From Halomonas alkaliantarctica (GTDB taxonomy: Bacteria; Pseudomonadota; Gammaproteobacteria; Pseudomonadales; Halomonadaceae): a DNA stretch of 64,000 nt. The stretch is from the NCBI RefSeq assembly GCF_029854215.1, contig NZ_CP122961.1, forward strand, positions 2,294,001 through 2,358,000. Reading direction: 5' to 3'. Below are positions 24,891 to 34,129 of the stretch, piece by piece (position 1 is the first letter of the stretch; every line of letters starts with the position of its first letter). The notes beneath the pieces are model-generated. The model was not told where the DNA came from and ran no database searches. It worked only from the letters and a program-made list of their open reading frames with translations. The position numbers and the translations under genes are program-made.

Positions 24891-25712
24891 TCAGCCCAAA
24901 GGGGGATGCTTTCCCTCATGAAAACCAGAGGCCTCTCCATTTGGCGCATCAAACCAATTCAGTGTGGTATGCAGTGACACCACGCTACCTACTATTAGCA
25001 GCGTAGGCGGTTTAATGTGGCCCGCCAAGAAAGTATCTGGCAGCGCAGACAGGGTACCCACATGGGTAAGCTGTTGGCGGGTAGTGCCTTGTTCAATTAA
25101 TGCCAGCGGTGTTTCTGGTGCTAAGCCGTGCTTAACCAGCGCCTGGCTAATCACATTAACGCTGCCTAACCCCATATAAAACACTAAGGTTTGCCCGGGT
25201 CGCGCTAACGCATCCCAATCAAGCTCGCACTCACCCTGCTGCAAATGCCCGGTAACAAAACGCACCGATTGCGCATGATCGCGATGGGTTAAAGGTATGC
25301 CCGCATATGCGGCACAGCCGGAAGCAGCCGTCACCCCTGGAATGACTTCCACGCTCACTTCTGCCGCCACTAGCGCCTCAAGTTCTTCTCCGCCTCGGCC
25401 AAAAATAAACGGATCACCGCCTTTAAGGCGCACGACACGCTTGCCCTGCTGCGCCCACCTTACGAGCGCTTGATTGATGCCCTCTTGAGGAACGCTATGC
25501 AGTGAGCGTGCTTTACCCACATAAAAGCGCTGAGCCTGTGCCGGTATAAAGGCGACAATTTCATCACTAACCAAACGGTCGTACAGCACCACTTCAGCTG
25601 ACTGCAGGCGCTTATAAGCTTTTAGCGTTAATAGCTCTGGATCGCCAGGGCCAGCGCCCACTAGGCTTACCAAGCCATATGGCTGAGACGTTTGCTCTCG
25701 TCCTGCTTCCAA
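24891..25712 (-). CDS. cobA: Uroporphyrinogen-III C-methyltransferase (SUMT)
   Basis: SUMT motifs are SLVGAGPGDPELLTLKAYK, VVLYDRLVS, VRLKGGDPFIFGRGGEE, GVTAASGCAAYAGIPLTHRD and the GLGSVNVI region. It adds two methyl groups to uroporphyrinogen III to make precorrin-2 for siroheme or cobalamin. It lacks the CysG N-terminal oxidase/ferrochelatase domain. No ATG fits: the frame opens at GTG 25772, but TTG 25712, preceded by GGGGTGGA, starts closer to the conserved domain and is preferred. The 245 bp between it and the divergent diguanylate cyclase gene are strikingly AT-rich. Confidence 0.9.
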   Translation of the reverse strand: MEAGREQTSQPYGLVSLVGAGPGDPELLTLKAYKRLQSAEVVLYDRLVSDEIVAFIPAQAQRFYVGKARSLHSVPQEGINQALVRWAQQGKRVVRLKGGDPFIFGRGGEELEALVAAEVSVEVIPGVTAASGCAAYAGIPLTHRDHAQSVRFVTGHLQQGECELDWDALARPGQTLVFYMGLGSVNVISQALVKHGLAPETPLALIEQGTTRQQLTHVGTLSALPDTFLAGHIKPPTLLIVGSVVSLHTTLNWFDAPNGEASGFHEGKHPPLG

Positions 25713-25957
25713 GAATCCACCCCAGGAATAAAAAAAGTTTTTGATATGCAAAAAAGTAATTAATTTTACCACTAAATGCCAATAACGCCTTGTCTATTGC
25801 TTAAAATAGAACCCAATATATATAAGAAAAGAACATGCATATTCTATAAAAATATAGATAATAATGATTTTGTCTGCAACGGCTTACATCCTGATTACGT
25901 TTTTAGGGCTAATCTTCACGATCGAATTCAAATTGGCATATGTTTGGAGATTCACGC

Positions 25958-26860
25958 ATGCCCGTGAATGATATAGACGCACCAGAGCGAGTCAGTGCAG
26001 ACCACCTAGTACCCCACATACCAGGCGTTATCTTTCAGTTTCATCGCGCGCGCAATGGCCATATGCGGTTCCCCTACTTAGAGGGCGGCGGCGTGGCTCT
26101 CAAACATATTGACCGGGATCTGCTTGCTCAAAATGCTGGCGAGTTAGTTGAGCAACTGACCGGCAACGACCATCCCAAGATAATGTCGGCGATCGAACGT
26201 TCGGCCCGCTGGATGCTGCCTCTCACGACGCGCTTTCGGCTACCGTTTCCAGAAGACAACCCCCGCTGGATTGCGGTGAGCGCCAAGCCAAAGCCCGTTG
26301 CCGATGGCGTACAGTGGAACGGCATAATGATGGATATTAGCGATCAAGTCAGCGAAGAGCAGCGGCTTCGCAAGCTATGCGACACAGACCCCCTGACGCA
26401 ACTGCCCAATAGGCGCAAACTGATGATGCACTTAACCCATGTTGCATCGCTTAGCACCCGCCACGGCACACCGCTCTCCATCATGATGATCGATATCGAT
26501 CATTTTAAACGCCTTAACGACCGCTGGGGCCACCTACATGGGGATGATGTGCTTAAACAGCTAGCGATGCACGCCCAGTCGCTGCTGCGCTGTGAAGACA
26601 TGGTCGCTCGGTTAGGAGGTGAAGAGTTTATGGTCGTGCTGCCGCTTACGCCGCTGCAGCAATGCCATGCACTTGCTGACCGCTTACGCCAGGCCATCAG
26701 TGTACGCGACTTCGGTATGGGGCCGGGCCAAGTGACATTGAGCATTGGGGTTGCCGAGTATCGCTGTGGCGAACCCCTCACGAGCTTGATCGAGCGGGCA
26801 GATCAGGCGCTGTATAGCGCCAAAGACGTTGGTCGCGACTGCGTTTGCCATCTACGCTGA
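25958..26860 (+). CDS. Diguanylate cyclase with N-terminal PAS-like domain
   Basis: Residues about 20-125 form a PAS-like sensor (IPGVIFQFHRARNG...NPRWIAVSAKPKP...GIMMDISDQVSEEQRL). Residues about 135-298 are a GGDEF domain: DPLTQLPNRRKL, IDIDHFKRLNDRWGHLHGD, and the active site LGGEEFMVVLP. The inhibitory RxxD site is present (RCED, five residues before GGEEF), so product inhibition by c-di-GMP is expected. No membrane span is seen; it is probably cytoplasmic. ATG 25958 has GGAG eight bases upstream. It is followed after 30 bp by phhB. c-di-GMP could act on the PgaCD synthase encoded at 56-57.5 kb (inference). Confidence 0.93.
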   Translation: MPVNDIDAPERVSADHLVPHIPGVIFQFHRARNGHMRFPYLEGGGVALKHIDRDLLAQNAGELVEQLTGNDHPKIMSAIERSARWMLPLTTRFRLPFPEDNPRWIAVSAKPKPVADGVQWNGIMMDISDQVSEEQRLRKLCDTDPLTQLPNRRKLMMHLTHVASLSTRHGTPLSIMMIDIDHFKRLNDRWGHLHGDDVLKQLAMHAQSLLRCEDMVARLGGEEFMVVLPLTPLQQCHALADRLRQAISVRDFGMGPGQVTLSIGVAEYRCGEPLTSLIERADQALYSAKDVGRDCVCHLR

Positions 26861-26890
26861 TAGGGAACCCCCCATTGCAGGAGCCATACA

Positions 26891-27229
26891 ATGACAAGGC
26901 TAGCCGACGCCATTTGTGAGCCATGCAGCAAAAATGCTCAGCCACTAAGCAAAGATGAAGCCCAAGAGCGGCTAAAAAGCCTCAGCCAGTGGCAGATTGT
27001 CGAGCACGATGGCATCATGAAGCTGTCGCGAAGTTTTAAATTTCGTGACTTTGCCAGCGCGTTGGCGTTTACCCAAAGCGTTGGCGATATTGCAGAGCAG
27101 GCTGGCCATCACCCCGTTATAGTGACCGAGTGGGGCAAAGCCACTGTCACGTGGTGGTCTCACGCTATTAAAGGCCTGCATCTTAATGACTTCATTCTTG
27201 CCGCCAGAACCGACGAGGTAGCCGAATAA
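26891..27229 (+). CDS. phhB: Pterin-4a-carbinolamine dehydratase
   Basis: The 112-residue protein has the PCD/DCoH signature GHHPVIVTEWGKATVTWWSH with the catalytic histidines, followed by GLHLNDFILAART. It recycles the pterin cofactor of phenylalanine hydroxylase. CAGGAG precedes ATG 26891. The stop is immediately followed by the ATG of the aromatic aminotransferase, so the two are co-translated. The usual partner phhA is not upstream; a diguanylate cyclase gene occupies that place. Confidence 0.95.
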   Translation: MTRLADAICEPCSKNAQPLSKDEAQERLKSLSQWQIVEHDGIMKLSRSFKFRDFASALAFTQSVGDIAEQAGHHPVIVTEWGKATVTWWSHAIKGLHLNDFILAARTDEVAE

Positions 27230-28420
27230 ATGTTTGAGCATATTGAGCGAGTCCCAGGAGATGCCATTCTCGGGCTGATCGAAGCTTTCAAGAAAGATAC
27301 CAATCCGCAAAAGGTGGATTTAGGTGTTGGTGTTTACCGCGATAGCCAAGGCAATACGCCGGTAATGCGCGCCGTTAAGGAAGCAGAAGCTCGCCTGCTC
27401 AAGAATGAAACGACGAAAACCTATATCGGTTCTCACGGCGCGCCCAGCTATAGCGAAGTAGTGCTTCCCATGGTTTTAGGCGCTGAATCACCGGTACTGA
27501 AAGCCAACCGTGCCAGTGCTACCCAGTCGCCTGGCGGCACTGGCGCCCTGCGCCTGGCAGCCGATTTCATTTCCACTCAACTGCCGGGCAAAGGCATCTG
27601 GGTAAGCGACCCAACGTGGCCCAACCACCACGGTATTTTTACTGCCGCGGGTATTGAGCTACACAAGTATCCCTACGTTGACCCCGACAACCGTCTCGAC
27701 TTTGACGGTATGCGCACAGCGCTAAAAAGTATTCCGGAAGGCGATGTCGTCGTACTCCACGCCTGCTGTCACAACCCTACGGGTTTTGACCTTTCCCAAG
27801 ACCAGTGGCAGGAAGTGCTAGAGATTGTACGTGAGCGCAAACTCCTGCCGCTGATCGACTTTGCCTATCAAGGCTTTGGTGAAGGCTTGGATGAGGACGC
27901 TTACGGCGTTCGCCTACTGGCGGAAAACCTCGATGAAGCAATCATCACCAGCTCCTGCTCGAAGAACTTTGGTATTTATTGTGAGCGCACCGGCTGCTTG
28001 ATCATGGTGGCAAAAGACAGCGAGCAGATGGACAACATTCGCTCTCAAGTCGCCATCGTTGCCCGCGAGAACTACTCAAACCCGCCCGCACACGGTGGCG
28101 CTATTGTCAGCGAAATCCTTCACGACGCAGAGCTGACGGCGCTATGGCGTGAAGAGCTCACCGAAATGCGTGATCGTATCAATACGCTGCGTCGCGATTT
28201 CGTTGAGGCGTTGAAACCCTATGGCCTGGACGAGAAGTACGCCTGTGTAGCTGAACAGCGCGGCATGTTCTCCTACACTGGATTGACGCCGGAACAGGTG
28301 GATCGTCTGCGCGATGAGTTTGGCATCTACATGGTGCGCTCAGGCCGCGCCAACGTAGCTGGCTTCTCCCATGAGAACCTGCCCTACTTGGCCAAAGCGA
28401 TTGCCGCTGTCAACGACTAA
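27230..28420 (+). CDS. tyrB: Aromatic amino acid aminotransferase
   Basis: The 396-residue class I PLP aminotransferase starts DAILGLIEAFKKDTNP and contains KVDLGVGVYRD, HACCHNPTGFDLS, DFAYQGFGEGLDED and the PLP-lysine region SSCSKNFGIYCERTG, with the substrate-binding arginine in GRANVAGFS near the C terminus. It follows phhB without a gap, the phhBC order of Pseudomonas, so it probably transaminates tyrosine and phenylalanine in catabolism as well as synthesis. An aspartate aminotransferase role is possible because the two enzymes are close relatives. Confidence 0.92.
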   Translation: MFEHIERVPGDAILGLIEAFKKDTNPQKVDLGVGVYRDSQGNTPVMRAVKEAEARLLKNETTKTYIGSHGAPSYSEVVLPMVLGAESPVLKANRASATQSPGGTGALRLAADFISTQLPGKGIWVSDPTWPNHHGIFTAAGIELHKYPYVDPDNRLDFDGMRTALKSIPEGDVVVLHACCHNPTGFDLSQDQWQEVLEIVRERKLLPLIDFAYQGFGEGLDEDAYGVRLLAENLDEAIITSSCSKNFGIYCERTGCLIMVAKDSEQMDNIRSQVAIVARENYSNPPAHGGAIVSEILHDAELTALWREELTEMRDRINTLRRDFVEALKPYGLDEKYACVAEQRGMFSYTGLTPEQVDRLRDEFGIYMVRSGRANVAGFSHENLPYLAKAIAAVND

Positions 28421-28441
28421 CTACCAAGCATTACCGCACTT

Positions 28442-28470
28442 TAAACGCCCAGGCCTTCCTGGGCGTTTTT
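28442..28470 (+). terminator. Intrinsic terminator after tyrB
   Basis: AAACGCCCAGG/CCTGGGCGTTT with a short loop and a following T5 tract, 20 bp after the tyrB stop. Confidence 0.92.
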
Positions 28471-28556
28471 GTATGCAGGGCGCTTGACCGATTAGTCAAC
28501 ACTTCGGCACACTCAGCTTGCCTTGTATACAACACACCATAATCAAGAGGCCTATC

Positions 28557-30041
28557 ATGGCGGCAGCCAGCATCCACTACCCCTGGTACAAAAAAGAAGA
28601 TACCGACGCGTTCTTCGCCCTGTTCCAAAACAACATTGCCAACTTTGTCATTATCGCCATCACCATGCTGGGCATGGGATTTCCCTCCTCCATTGTCTAT
28701 GGGCAAGTACTACCAGGCGCGGCAGTAGCAGTAATGGTGGGTAATTTCTACTATGCGTGGAGTGCGGCAAGACTCGCCCGCAAGGAGAACCGCGCCGATG
28801 TAACAGCGCTCTCTTACGGTATCTCAACGCCGGTCATGTTTGTGTTTCTATTCGGCGTACTGCTACCCGCCAAACAGCTCACCGGTGATGCAGAAATGGC
28901 CTGGAAAGTGGCGGTCGCCGCCTGCTTTATCAGCGGCGCCATCGAAGCCGCCATCAGCGTGATTGGCCGCTGGGTGCAGTATCACCTGCCGCGTGCCGCC
29001 ATGCTGGGCGCCGTTGCGGGTGTTGCACTGACGTTTATCGCCGGTGAAATGTTGTTCAAAACGCTGGAAATGCCGATTATTGGTCTACTGGTGCTAGCGA
29101 TCATTATTGTTGGTCTGGTCGCACGAGTGAGTATGCCGTTTAAACTGCCCACATCGCTATTCGCCATTATCGTCGGCACCACCATGGCCTATTTGATTGG
29201 CGACGCCGGCACCGAGCGCTTTAGCGAGGCGTTCACTCACTTGGGCTTTTATCCATTACTTCCCAACCTGGCCTGGTTTGAAGGTCTGGGTTTACTGCTG
29301 ACCAGTATGCTGGCGGTACTCACCGTGGTGCTGCCGATTACGCTGTACAACGCTATAGAGACGATGAACAACGTCGAGGCGATGGAAGCCGCAGGCGATA
29401 AGTACGATGTGCGCGAGTGTCAGGCGGTTGATGGCGCCGGCACCATGATTGGCGCGCTGTTTGGCGGCGTGTTCCCGACCACGGTCTATATTGCCACCGT
29501 GGGGGCCAAGTGGATGGGCGCAGGCCGGGGCTACAGCATTCTCAACGGTGCTGTATACGCGCTGGCTACCATGTTTGGTTTAATCGCCGCCCTGGCCTCG
29601 ATTATTCCCGTTTCGGTGGTCGCACCGATTTTGGTCTTTGTCGGCATGTCGATGATTGCTACCGCGTTTCAGGCTAACGACACTCGCTACTACCCTGCCG
29701 TGGCGCTGGCCATGCTGCCCTACTTCGCCAACTACGTGATGACGCGCTTTAACCGCGGAGCTGGCGAGGTCGTCACCGACATCTCCAGTGCCATTGTGGT
29801 AATGGGCCAAGGGGCTATGTTTATGGCCATTCTGCTGGGTGCAATGACGGTATCGGTAATTGACCACCAGTTCCGGCGCGCGGCCGCCTTCGCTGCCATT
29901 GCCGCGGGCTTTTCCTTCGTCGGGTTGATGCACGCTCCAGAGCTGGCACTCAATGCTGCCCCAGAGTTCGTGATGGGCTATCTAGGCATGGCGCTGCTGT
30001 TTATTTACTTCTCCTTTCAAGAAGCTGGACGCCTGCGTTAA
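28557..30041 (+). CDS. NCS2-type permease of unassigned substrate
   Basis: The 494-residue protein has about 12-13 membrane spans. It begins SIHYPWYKKEDTDAFFALFQ and contains NRADVTALSYGISTPVMF and TLYNAIETMNNVEAMEAAGD, then FGGVFPTTVYIATVGAKWMG, features of the NCS2/AzgA-like superfamily but clearly different from the purine permease at 8.1-9.4 kb. ATG 28557 has AAGAGG upstream. The substrate may be a nucleobase or another small anion. Its stop overlaps the stop of the convergent MATE gene (shared TTAA). Confidence 0.78.
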   Translation: MAAASIHYPWYKKEDTDAFFALFQNNIANFVIIAITMLGMGFPSSIVYGQVLPGAAVAVMVGNFYYAWSAARLARKENRADVTALSYGISTPVMFVFLFGVLLPAKQLTGDAEMAWKVAVAACFISGAIEAAISVIGRWVQYHLPRAAMLGAVAGVALTFIAGEMLFKTLEMPIIGLLVLAIIIVGLVARVSMPFKLPTSLFAIIVGTTMAYLIGDAGTERFSEAFTHLGFYPLLPNLAWFEGLGLLLTSMLAVLTVVLPITLYNAIETMNNVEAMEAAGDKYDVRECQAVDGAGTMIGALFGGVFPTTVYIATVGAKWMGAGRGYSILNGAVYALATMFGLIAALASIIPVSVVAPILVFVGMSMIATAFQANDTRYYPAVALAMLPYFANYVMTRFNRGAGEVVTDISSAIVVMGQGAMFMAILLGAMTVSVIDHQFRRAAAFAAIAAGFSFVGLMHAPELALNAAPEFVMGYLGMALLFIYFSFQEAGRLR

Positions 30042-31384
30042 TTGACGAATCCCGCCTGCCGGTGCGGGCGGGACAGAATACGCCGCATGACCTGCCACGC
30101 CATCAAGCCCGCCAGCAGGTTACCTACGGCGGCGCCCGCCGCAAGCCCCCACCAGTCAAAGAATTGCGAGCCCAACCAGAGGCAAGGTAAATAGCAGATA
30201 AACAGCCGTGCGCTGGATAGCAGCATCGCTCGCAGCGGCCAACCTAAAGCATTTCCCGCCGAGACCACTAGCATACAAACGCCCAGCGCGGCGTAACTAG
30301 GCAGCAGAAATCGAATCAGCAGGGTCAGCTCATTTTGTACCTCTGGATTACCCGCTAAGGCCATGGCTAGCCAGGGAGCTCCCAGAGCCAGTAACACGCC
30401 CAGACTAAGCTGCCAAACCAGCGCGACCTTTACCGCCAAGCGCATAAGCTGCTGAATCTGCCCCCAATCACCGGCACCGTAGCAACGTCCTAACCACGGA
30501 GGCAGCGACATGGTCATGGCAAGAATGACCATCAGGGAAAGCGTTTCCAAACGGCTAGCCAAGCCCCAGGCCGCCACTTCACTTTCACCCAGCCCCGCCA
30601 CCACTGAGATTGCCAGCATCGCCGCTAAGGGCGGCATCAGTTGGCTGACCATAGCGGGGGCGGCAATGCCCGTAAAAGGTCGCCACGACTGTTTCGCCTC
30701 GAGCCACAGATTCTGTTGCGATGCCCACTCGCGTTTGAGTAATTTGCGCGTCGTCACCAACAGACCCACCGAAAAGGCAATAGCGGTTGCCCAGGCAGCA
30801 CCGGGCAGCCCCAAGCCCTCCCAATCGCCTACCCCAAAAATCAGCAAGGGGTCGAGCACGAGGTTCACAAGGCTGCTCAGCACCATCATCTTGCCCGGCA
30901 AACGGGTATCCCCATGGGCACGAAATACGCTATAGCTAAAATAGAGCAGCGCCCCCAGCCACGCTGATAACAGCTGGGGCCCCCAGTAAATGTAGATATA
31001 CGAGAGCGTGGTGGCATCCGCACCCAGCAGTCGATAAATGGGCACATGAAATAGCCACAATATGATCGCCAATAGGCCGATCACGCCACCGCCCGCCATT
31101 AACACCAAACTGCTTAAGCGCCTCGCCCGGCCACCTTCCCCTGCGCCTAGCGCCCGGGAAATAAGCGCTGCGATGGCAATACCCATGCCCACCTGAATGC
31201 CGATAATCAGAAATGACAGCGGAAAGGTGAACGACTGTGCAGCTAGCTGCGCAGTACCCAAACGGGCAATAAAGGCGCTATCAACAAGTTGAAAACCCAA
31301 TAACGCCAAAACCCCGATGGCCATTGGCCAGGTTTGCCGCCATAGGGTTATCGCCAACTCGCGTTGCTGCATCACAATTGCCAA
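30038..31384 (-). CDS. MATE family efflux transporter
   Basis: The 448-residue protein has 12 membrane spans in two six-helix halves, with WPMAIGVLALLGFQLVDSAFIARLGT at the start, PLSFLIIGIQVGMGIAIAALISRALGAG, and VNLVLDPLLIFGVGDWEGLGLPGAAWAT. MATE pumps export cationic drugs or metabolites using Na+ or H+. The start is probably TTG 31384, because AGGAG stands seven bases before it, while the next ATG (31372) is 19 bases away. The substrate is unknown. It lies convergent to the NCS2 permease. Confidence 0.9.
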   Translation of the reverse strand: MAIVMQQRELAITLWRQTWPMAIGVLALLGFQLVDSAFIARLGTAQLAAQSFTFPLSFLIIGIQVGMGIAIAALISRALGAGEGGRARRLSSLVLMAGGGVIGLLAIILWLFHVPIYRLLGADATTLSYIYIYWGPQLLSAWLGALLYFSYSVFRAHGDTRLPGKMMVLSSLVNLVLDPLLIFGVGDWEGLGLPGAAWATAIAFSVGLLVTTRKLLKREWASQQNLWLEAKQSWRPFTGIAAPAMVSQLMPPLAAMLAISVVAGLGESEVAAWGLASRLETLSLMVILAMTMSLPPWLGRCYGAGDWGQIQQLMRLAVKVALVWQLSLGVLLALGAPWLAMALAGNPEVQNELTLLIRFLLPSYAALGVCMLVVSAGNALGWPLRAMLLSSARLFICYLPCLWLGSQFFDWWGLAAGAAVGNLLAGLMAWQVMRRILSRPHRQAGFVN

Positions 31385-31414
31385 GCTAACTCTCCTTTTA
31401 TTCGCCTTAAACGC

Positions 31415-31448
31415 AAAAACGCCACCACCCCTAGCGGGGTGATGGCGC
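31415..31448 (-). terminator. Intrinsic terminator of the yceI transcript
   Basis: GCCATCACCCC/GGGGTGGTGGC on the minus strand, followed by GTTTTT, 20 bp after the yceI stop. Confidence 0.85.
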
Positions 31449-31465
31449 TTAACTAAAAGTACTCT

Positions 31466-32050
31466 TTACTGACGAATACCTTCAAACGTGACGTATAGCT
31501 CAAGCTCATGCATGGATTCAGGGAAATCACTCATGTCGATTCCGTAATCGCCCAGTGTCAGCGTAGTGCTACCTTCGAAACCAGCCCGGTAGTTGCCCCA
31601 AGGATCATCGCCTTCACCCAACAGAGTGACCGGCATTTCAATTTCTTGGGTTTCGCCATGCAGGGTCAGATCACCCGTTAGCACGCCCTCATTTTCACCC
31701 GTTGATTCAAAGCCTGTTGATGTAAAGGTGGCGGTCGGGAACTCGCTGGCGTTGAGGAAATCATCGCTCAAGATATGACGATCACGCTCAGCGTGGTTAC
31801 TGGTCAAGCTGTCCACCTGAACTTCGATTTCGGCAGAAGAGGCATCAAGATCTTCAGGGTCGTAGGCAAACTGACCCTCAAACTCTTCAAAGCTGCCTAA
31901 AATGTAGGAGAAGCCCAGGTGTGAAATTTTAAACTGAACGAAGGCATGCTGGCCTTCGGTATCAATCTGATAATCAGCCGCTTGAGCTTGACTCAATGGT
32001 ACCAACGCTACGGCGGCAATGGCGGATGCAAATGCTGTCTTCTTGAACAT
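31466..32050 (-). CDS. YceI family periplasmic lipid-binding-like protein
   Basis: The 194-residue protein has a Sec signal peptide (MFKKTAFASAIAAVALVPLS, cleavage after AQA) and the YceI lipocalin-like barrel: YQIDTEGQHAFVQFKISHLG, EFEGQFAYDPEDLDASSAEI, HILSDDFLNASEFPTATF and GDLTLHGETQEIEMPVTL. Family members bind isoprenoid lipids; a role in quinone or stress physiology is suggested by genetic context. It follows the cytochrome b561 gene by 93 bp on the same strand, as yceJ-yceI in E. coli. Confidence 0.93.
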   Translation of the reverse strand: MFKKTAFASAIAAVALVPLSQAQAADYQIDTEGQHAFVQFKISHLGFSYILGSFEEFEGQFAYDPEDLDASSAEIEVQVDSLTSNHAERDRHILSDDFLNASEFPTATFTSTGFESTGENEGVLTGDLTLHGETQEIEMPVTLLGEGDDPWGNYRAGFEGSTTLTLGDYGIDMSDFPESMHELELYVTFEGIRQ

Positions 32051-32143
32051 ATTGAATTGCTCCTTGCTTTACTTAATAGGCACCGCGGGCAGGAAATTGC
32101 CTTACCCGCGGTGTTTAGAAAAAAACGTATATAAACAATATCA

Positions 32144-32719
32144 TTACTTTGTTGTGCGGTGATCACTGGTTTGGCTATGCGCAGGATTCAGCATTCTCAC
32201 CAATGTTTTATGCCGATCTAACCAGTGGTGCTTAAAGGAAGCAAGGGCGTGGCCCGCGGCTAAGAACATTAATGCCAGGGCGCTGTACCAGTGCACATTG
32301 CCCGCTAGGCTTGCCTGATTGGGCAAATCATATAACAGCGCAGGCACCTCAAACCAACCAAACACACTGATACCACTCCCGTCGGCGGTGGAGATTAAAT
32401 ACCCGCTAATCATCACCACTAAAACCAATACGTACAAAGACATGTGACCTAAATGGGCCGCAATAGTTTCTAAGCGGCTGCCCTCTGCGTGGGGCGTCGG
32501 CTGGAGGAAGCGCCAAACCAAACGCGCCACAGTGGCTAGCAACAGTAAAATGCCAATCGAGCGGTGTACCCACGGCCCCTGATTATACCAAGGGTCATAA
32601 TAGCCCAGATCCGTCATCCACCAGCCCAATGCAAACAGACCGATAATGGTCAACGCACTTAGCCAGTGAAACAGGATACTAACCAACCCCCAACCGCTGC
32701 GACTATTTCGCCACATCAC
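32144..32719 (-). CDS. Cytochrome b561 family protein
   Basis: The 191-residue protein has four membrane spans with histidines placed to bind two haems: HWLSALTIIGLFALGWWM in span 1, WVHRSIGILLLLATVARL in span 2, HLGHMSLYVLVLVVMISGYL and ALALMFLAAGHALASFKHH later. Such proteins pass electrons between the quinone pool and periplasmic acceptors. It forms a pair with the downstream yceI-like gene. Confidence 0.92.
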   Translation of the reverse strand: MMWRNSRSGWGLVSILFHWLSALTIIGLFALGWWMTDLGYYDPWYNQGPWVHRSIGILLLLATVARLVWRFLQPTPHAEGSRLETIAAHLGHMSLYVLVLVVMISGYLISTADGSGISVFGWFEVPALLYDLPNQASLAGNVHWYSALALMFLAAGHALASFKHHWLDRHKTLVRMLNPAHSQTSDHRTTK

Positions 32720-32872
32720 TCTTTTCCTTTATTGGTCGCTAACCTTTAGCAAGCACTTCAGTGGGCAAATCATATCGTGTAACAGCGCCAGGAACCGCTG
32801 AAAAAAGCAGAACACTTCATTCGTAAAAACCACTGTTTGAAGATAGCGTACCGTTTGAAATTGAAGCAAAAA

Positions 32873-32900
32873 AAACCGGCCAACTACTTGGGCCGGTTTT
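32873..32900. terminator. Intrinsic terminator downstream of metZ
   Basis: AAAACCGGCC/GGCCGGTTTT, a 10-bp perfect stem with A and T tracts on its two sides, 18 bp after the metZ stop. It closes the long leuC-to-metZ run. Confidence 0.9.
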
Positions 32901-32917
32901 GGTAAGCCAGTCGCTCG

Positions 32918-34117
32918 TTAACGACCCGCTAAGGCATCTAAACCACGGGATAAATCGCGCTGAATGTCTTCCTGGCTCTCTAACCCCACCGCCACACGAA
33001 TTAACCCCGGCGTAATACCGGCGGCAGCCTTCTGGTCATCGGAAAGACGGCCATGGGTGGTCGTCGCAGGGTGGGTAATGGTGGTTTTAACATCACCGAG
33101 GTTGCCCGTGATAGAGAGCATGCGGGTCGCGTCGATCACCTGCCACGCGCCCTCCTGGCCGCCTTTTACTTGAAAACCCAATACCGCGCCAAAGCCCTTT
33201 TGCTGCTGTTTGGCCAGGGCATGCTGGGGATGATCTTCCAGGCCGCTATAAAACACTTGCTCAACCGCTGGGTGAGCGTCCAGCCAGTGCGCCAGGGTCA
33301 AGGCGTTTTCACAGTGGGCATTCATACGCAGCGACAAGGTTTCCAGGCCCTTGGTGAAAATCCACGCGTTGAAGGGGCTCAGGCAAGGCCCGCAGGTGCG
33401 CACCACGCCGAAGACTTCTTCAAGCAGCGCATGACTACCTACCACGGCGCCACCGACTGCTCGGCCTTGGCCATCCAGGTACTTGGTCGCCGAGTGGATC
33501 ACTAAATCGGCGCCTAATGCCAGTGGCTGCTGGAGTGCCGGAGTAAGAAAGCAGTTATCAATCGCCAATAGCGCATCGTGACGCTTTGCCAACGCTGCCA
33601 GGGCCGGAATATCAGCAATTTCTGACAGCGGGTTTGAGGGTGTTTCAGCAAACAGTAACCGCGTTTTGGGGGTAATCGCCGCTTCCCAGGCTGAAACGTT
33701 GGAAAGCTCCACATAGCGGGTAGTAATGCCAAATTTACCGAGGTACTTATCGAACAGACTAACCGTCGACCCAAATAGCGACCGGGAGGCAACTATCTCG
33801 TCCCCTGCAGAGAGTAGCGCCAGCGCGGTAGAGAGAATCGCCGACATACCCGAGCTGGTGGCCACACAGCGCTCGCCGCCTTCAAGGGCCGCCAGGCGGC
33901 GCTCAAAGGTATGTACCGTAGGATTGGTAAAGCGCGAGTAGACGTTGCCCGGCTCCTGCCCACCGAATTTACGCGCCGCTTCTGCAGCGCTTTCGTAGAC
34001 AAAGCTCGAGGTCGGAAAAATAGGTTCTGAGTGCTCCTGCTCGAAGGTACGTTGATGGCCTGCCCGGATCGCCAACGTCTCTAGTGACCACTTATCCTGG
34101 TGATTGTCATCATGCAT
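32918..34117 (-). CDS. metZ: O-succinylhomoserine sulfhydrylase
   Basis: The 399-residue gamma-family PLP enzyme has RAGHQRTFEQEHSEPIFPTSS, YSRFTNPTVHTFERRLAALE, AIDNCFLTPALQQPLALGAD and the PLP-lysine segment LVIHSATKYLDGQGRAVGG. In Pseudomonas-like bacteria the gene after purF is metZ, which makes homocysteine directly from O-succinylhomoserine and sulfide. Cystathionine gamma-synthase or an acetylhomoserine enzyme are close relatives, but the position 12 bp after purF supports MetZ. Confidence 0.92.
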   Translation of the reverse strand: MHDDNHQDKWSLETLAIRAGHQRTFEQEHSEPIFPTSSFVYESAAEAARKFGGQEPGNVYSRFTNPTVHTFERRLAALEGGERCVATSSGMSAILSTALALLSAGDEIVASRSLFGSTVSLFDKYLGKFGITTRYVELSNVSAWEAAITPKTRLLFAETPSNPLSEIADIPALAALAKRHDALLAIDNCFLTPALQQPLALGADLVIHSATKYLDGQGRAVGGAVVGSHALLEEVFGVVRTCGPCLSPFNAWIFTKGLETLSLRMNAHCENALTLAHWLDAHPAVEQVFYSGLEDHPQHALAKQQQKGFGAVLGFQVKGGQEGAWQVIDATRMLSITGNLGDVKTTITHPATTTHGRLSDDQKAAAGITPGLIRVAVGLESQEDIQRDLSRGLDALAGR

Positions 34118-34129
34118 ATCGCTTCTCTC

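Noticed and set aside
25713..25957. Foreign AT-rich island between cobA and the diguanylate cyclase gene
   Set aside because: It is short, has no gene or repeat ends, and is better explained as a divergent promoter region.
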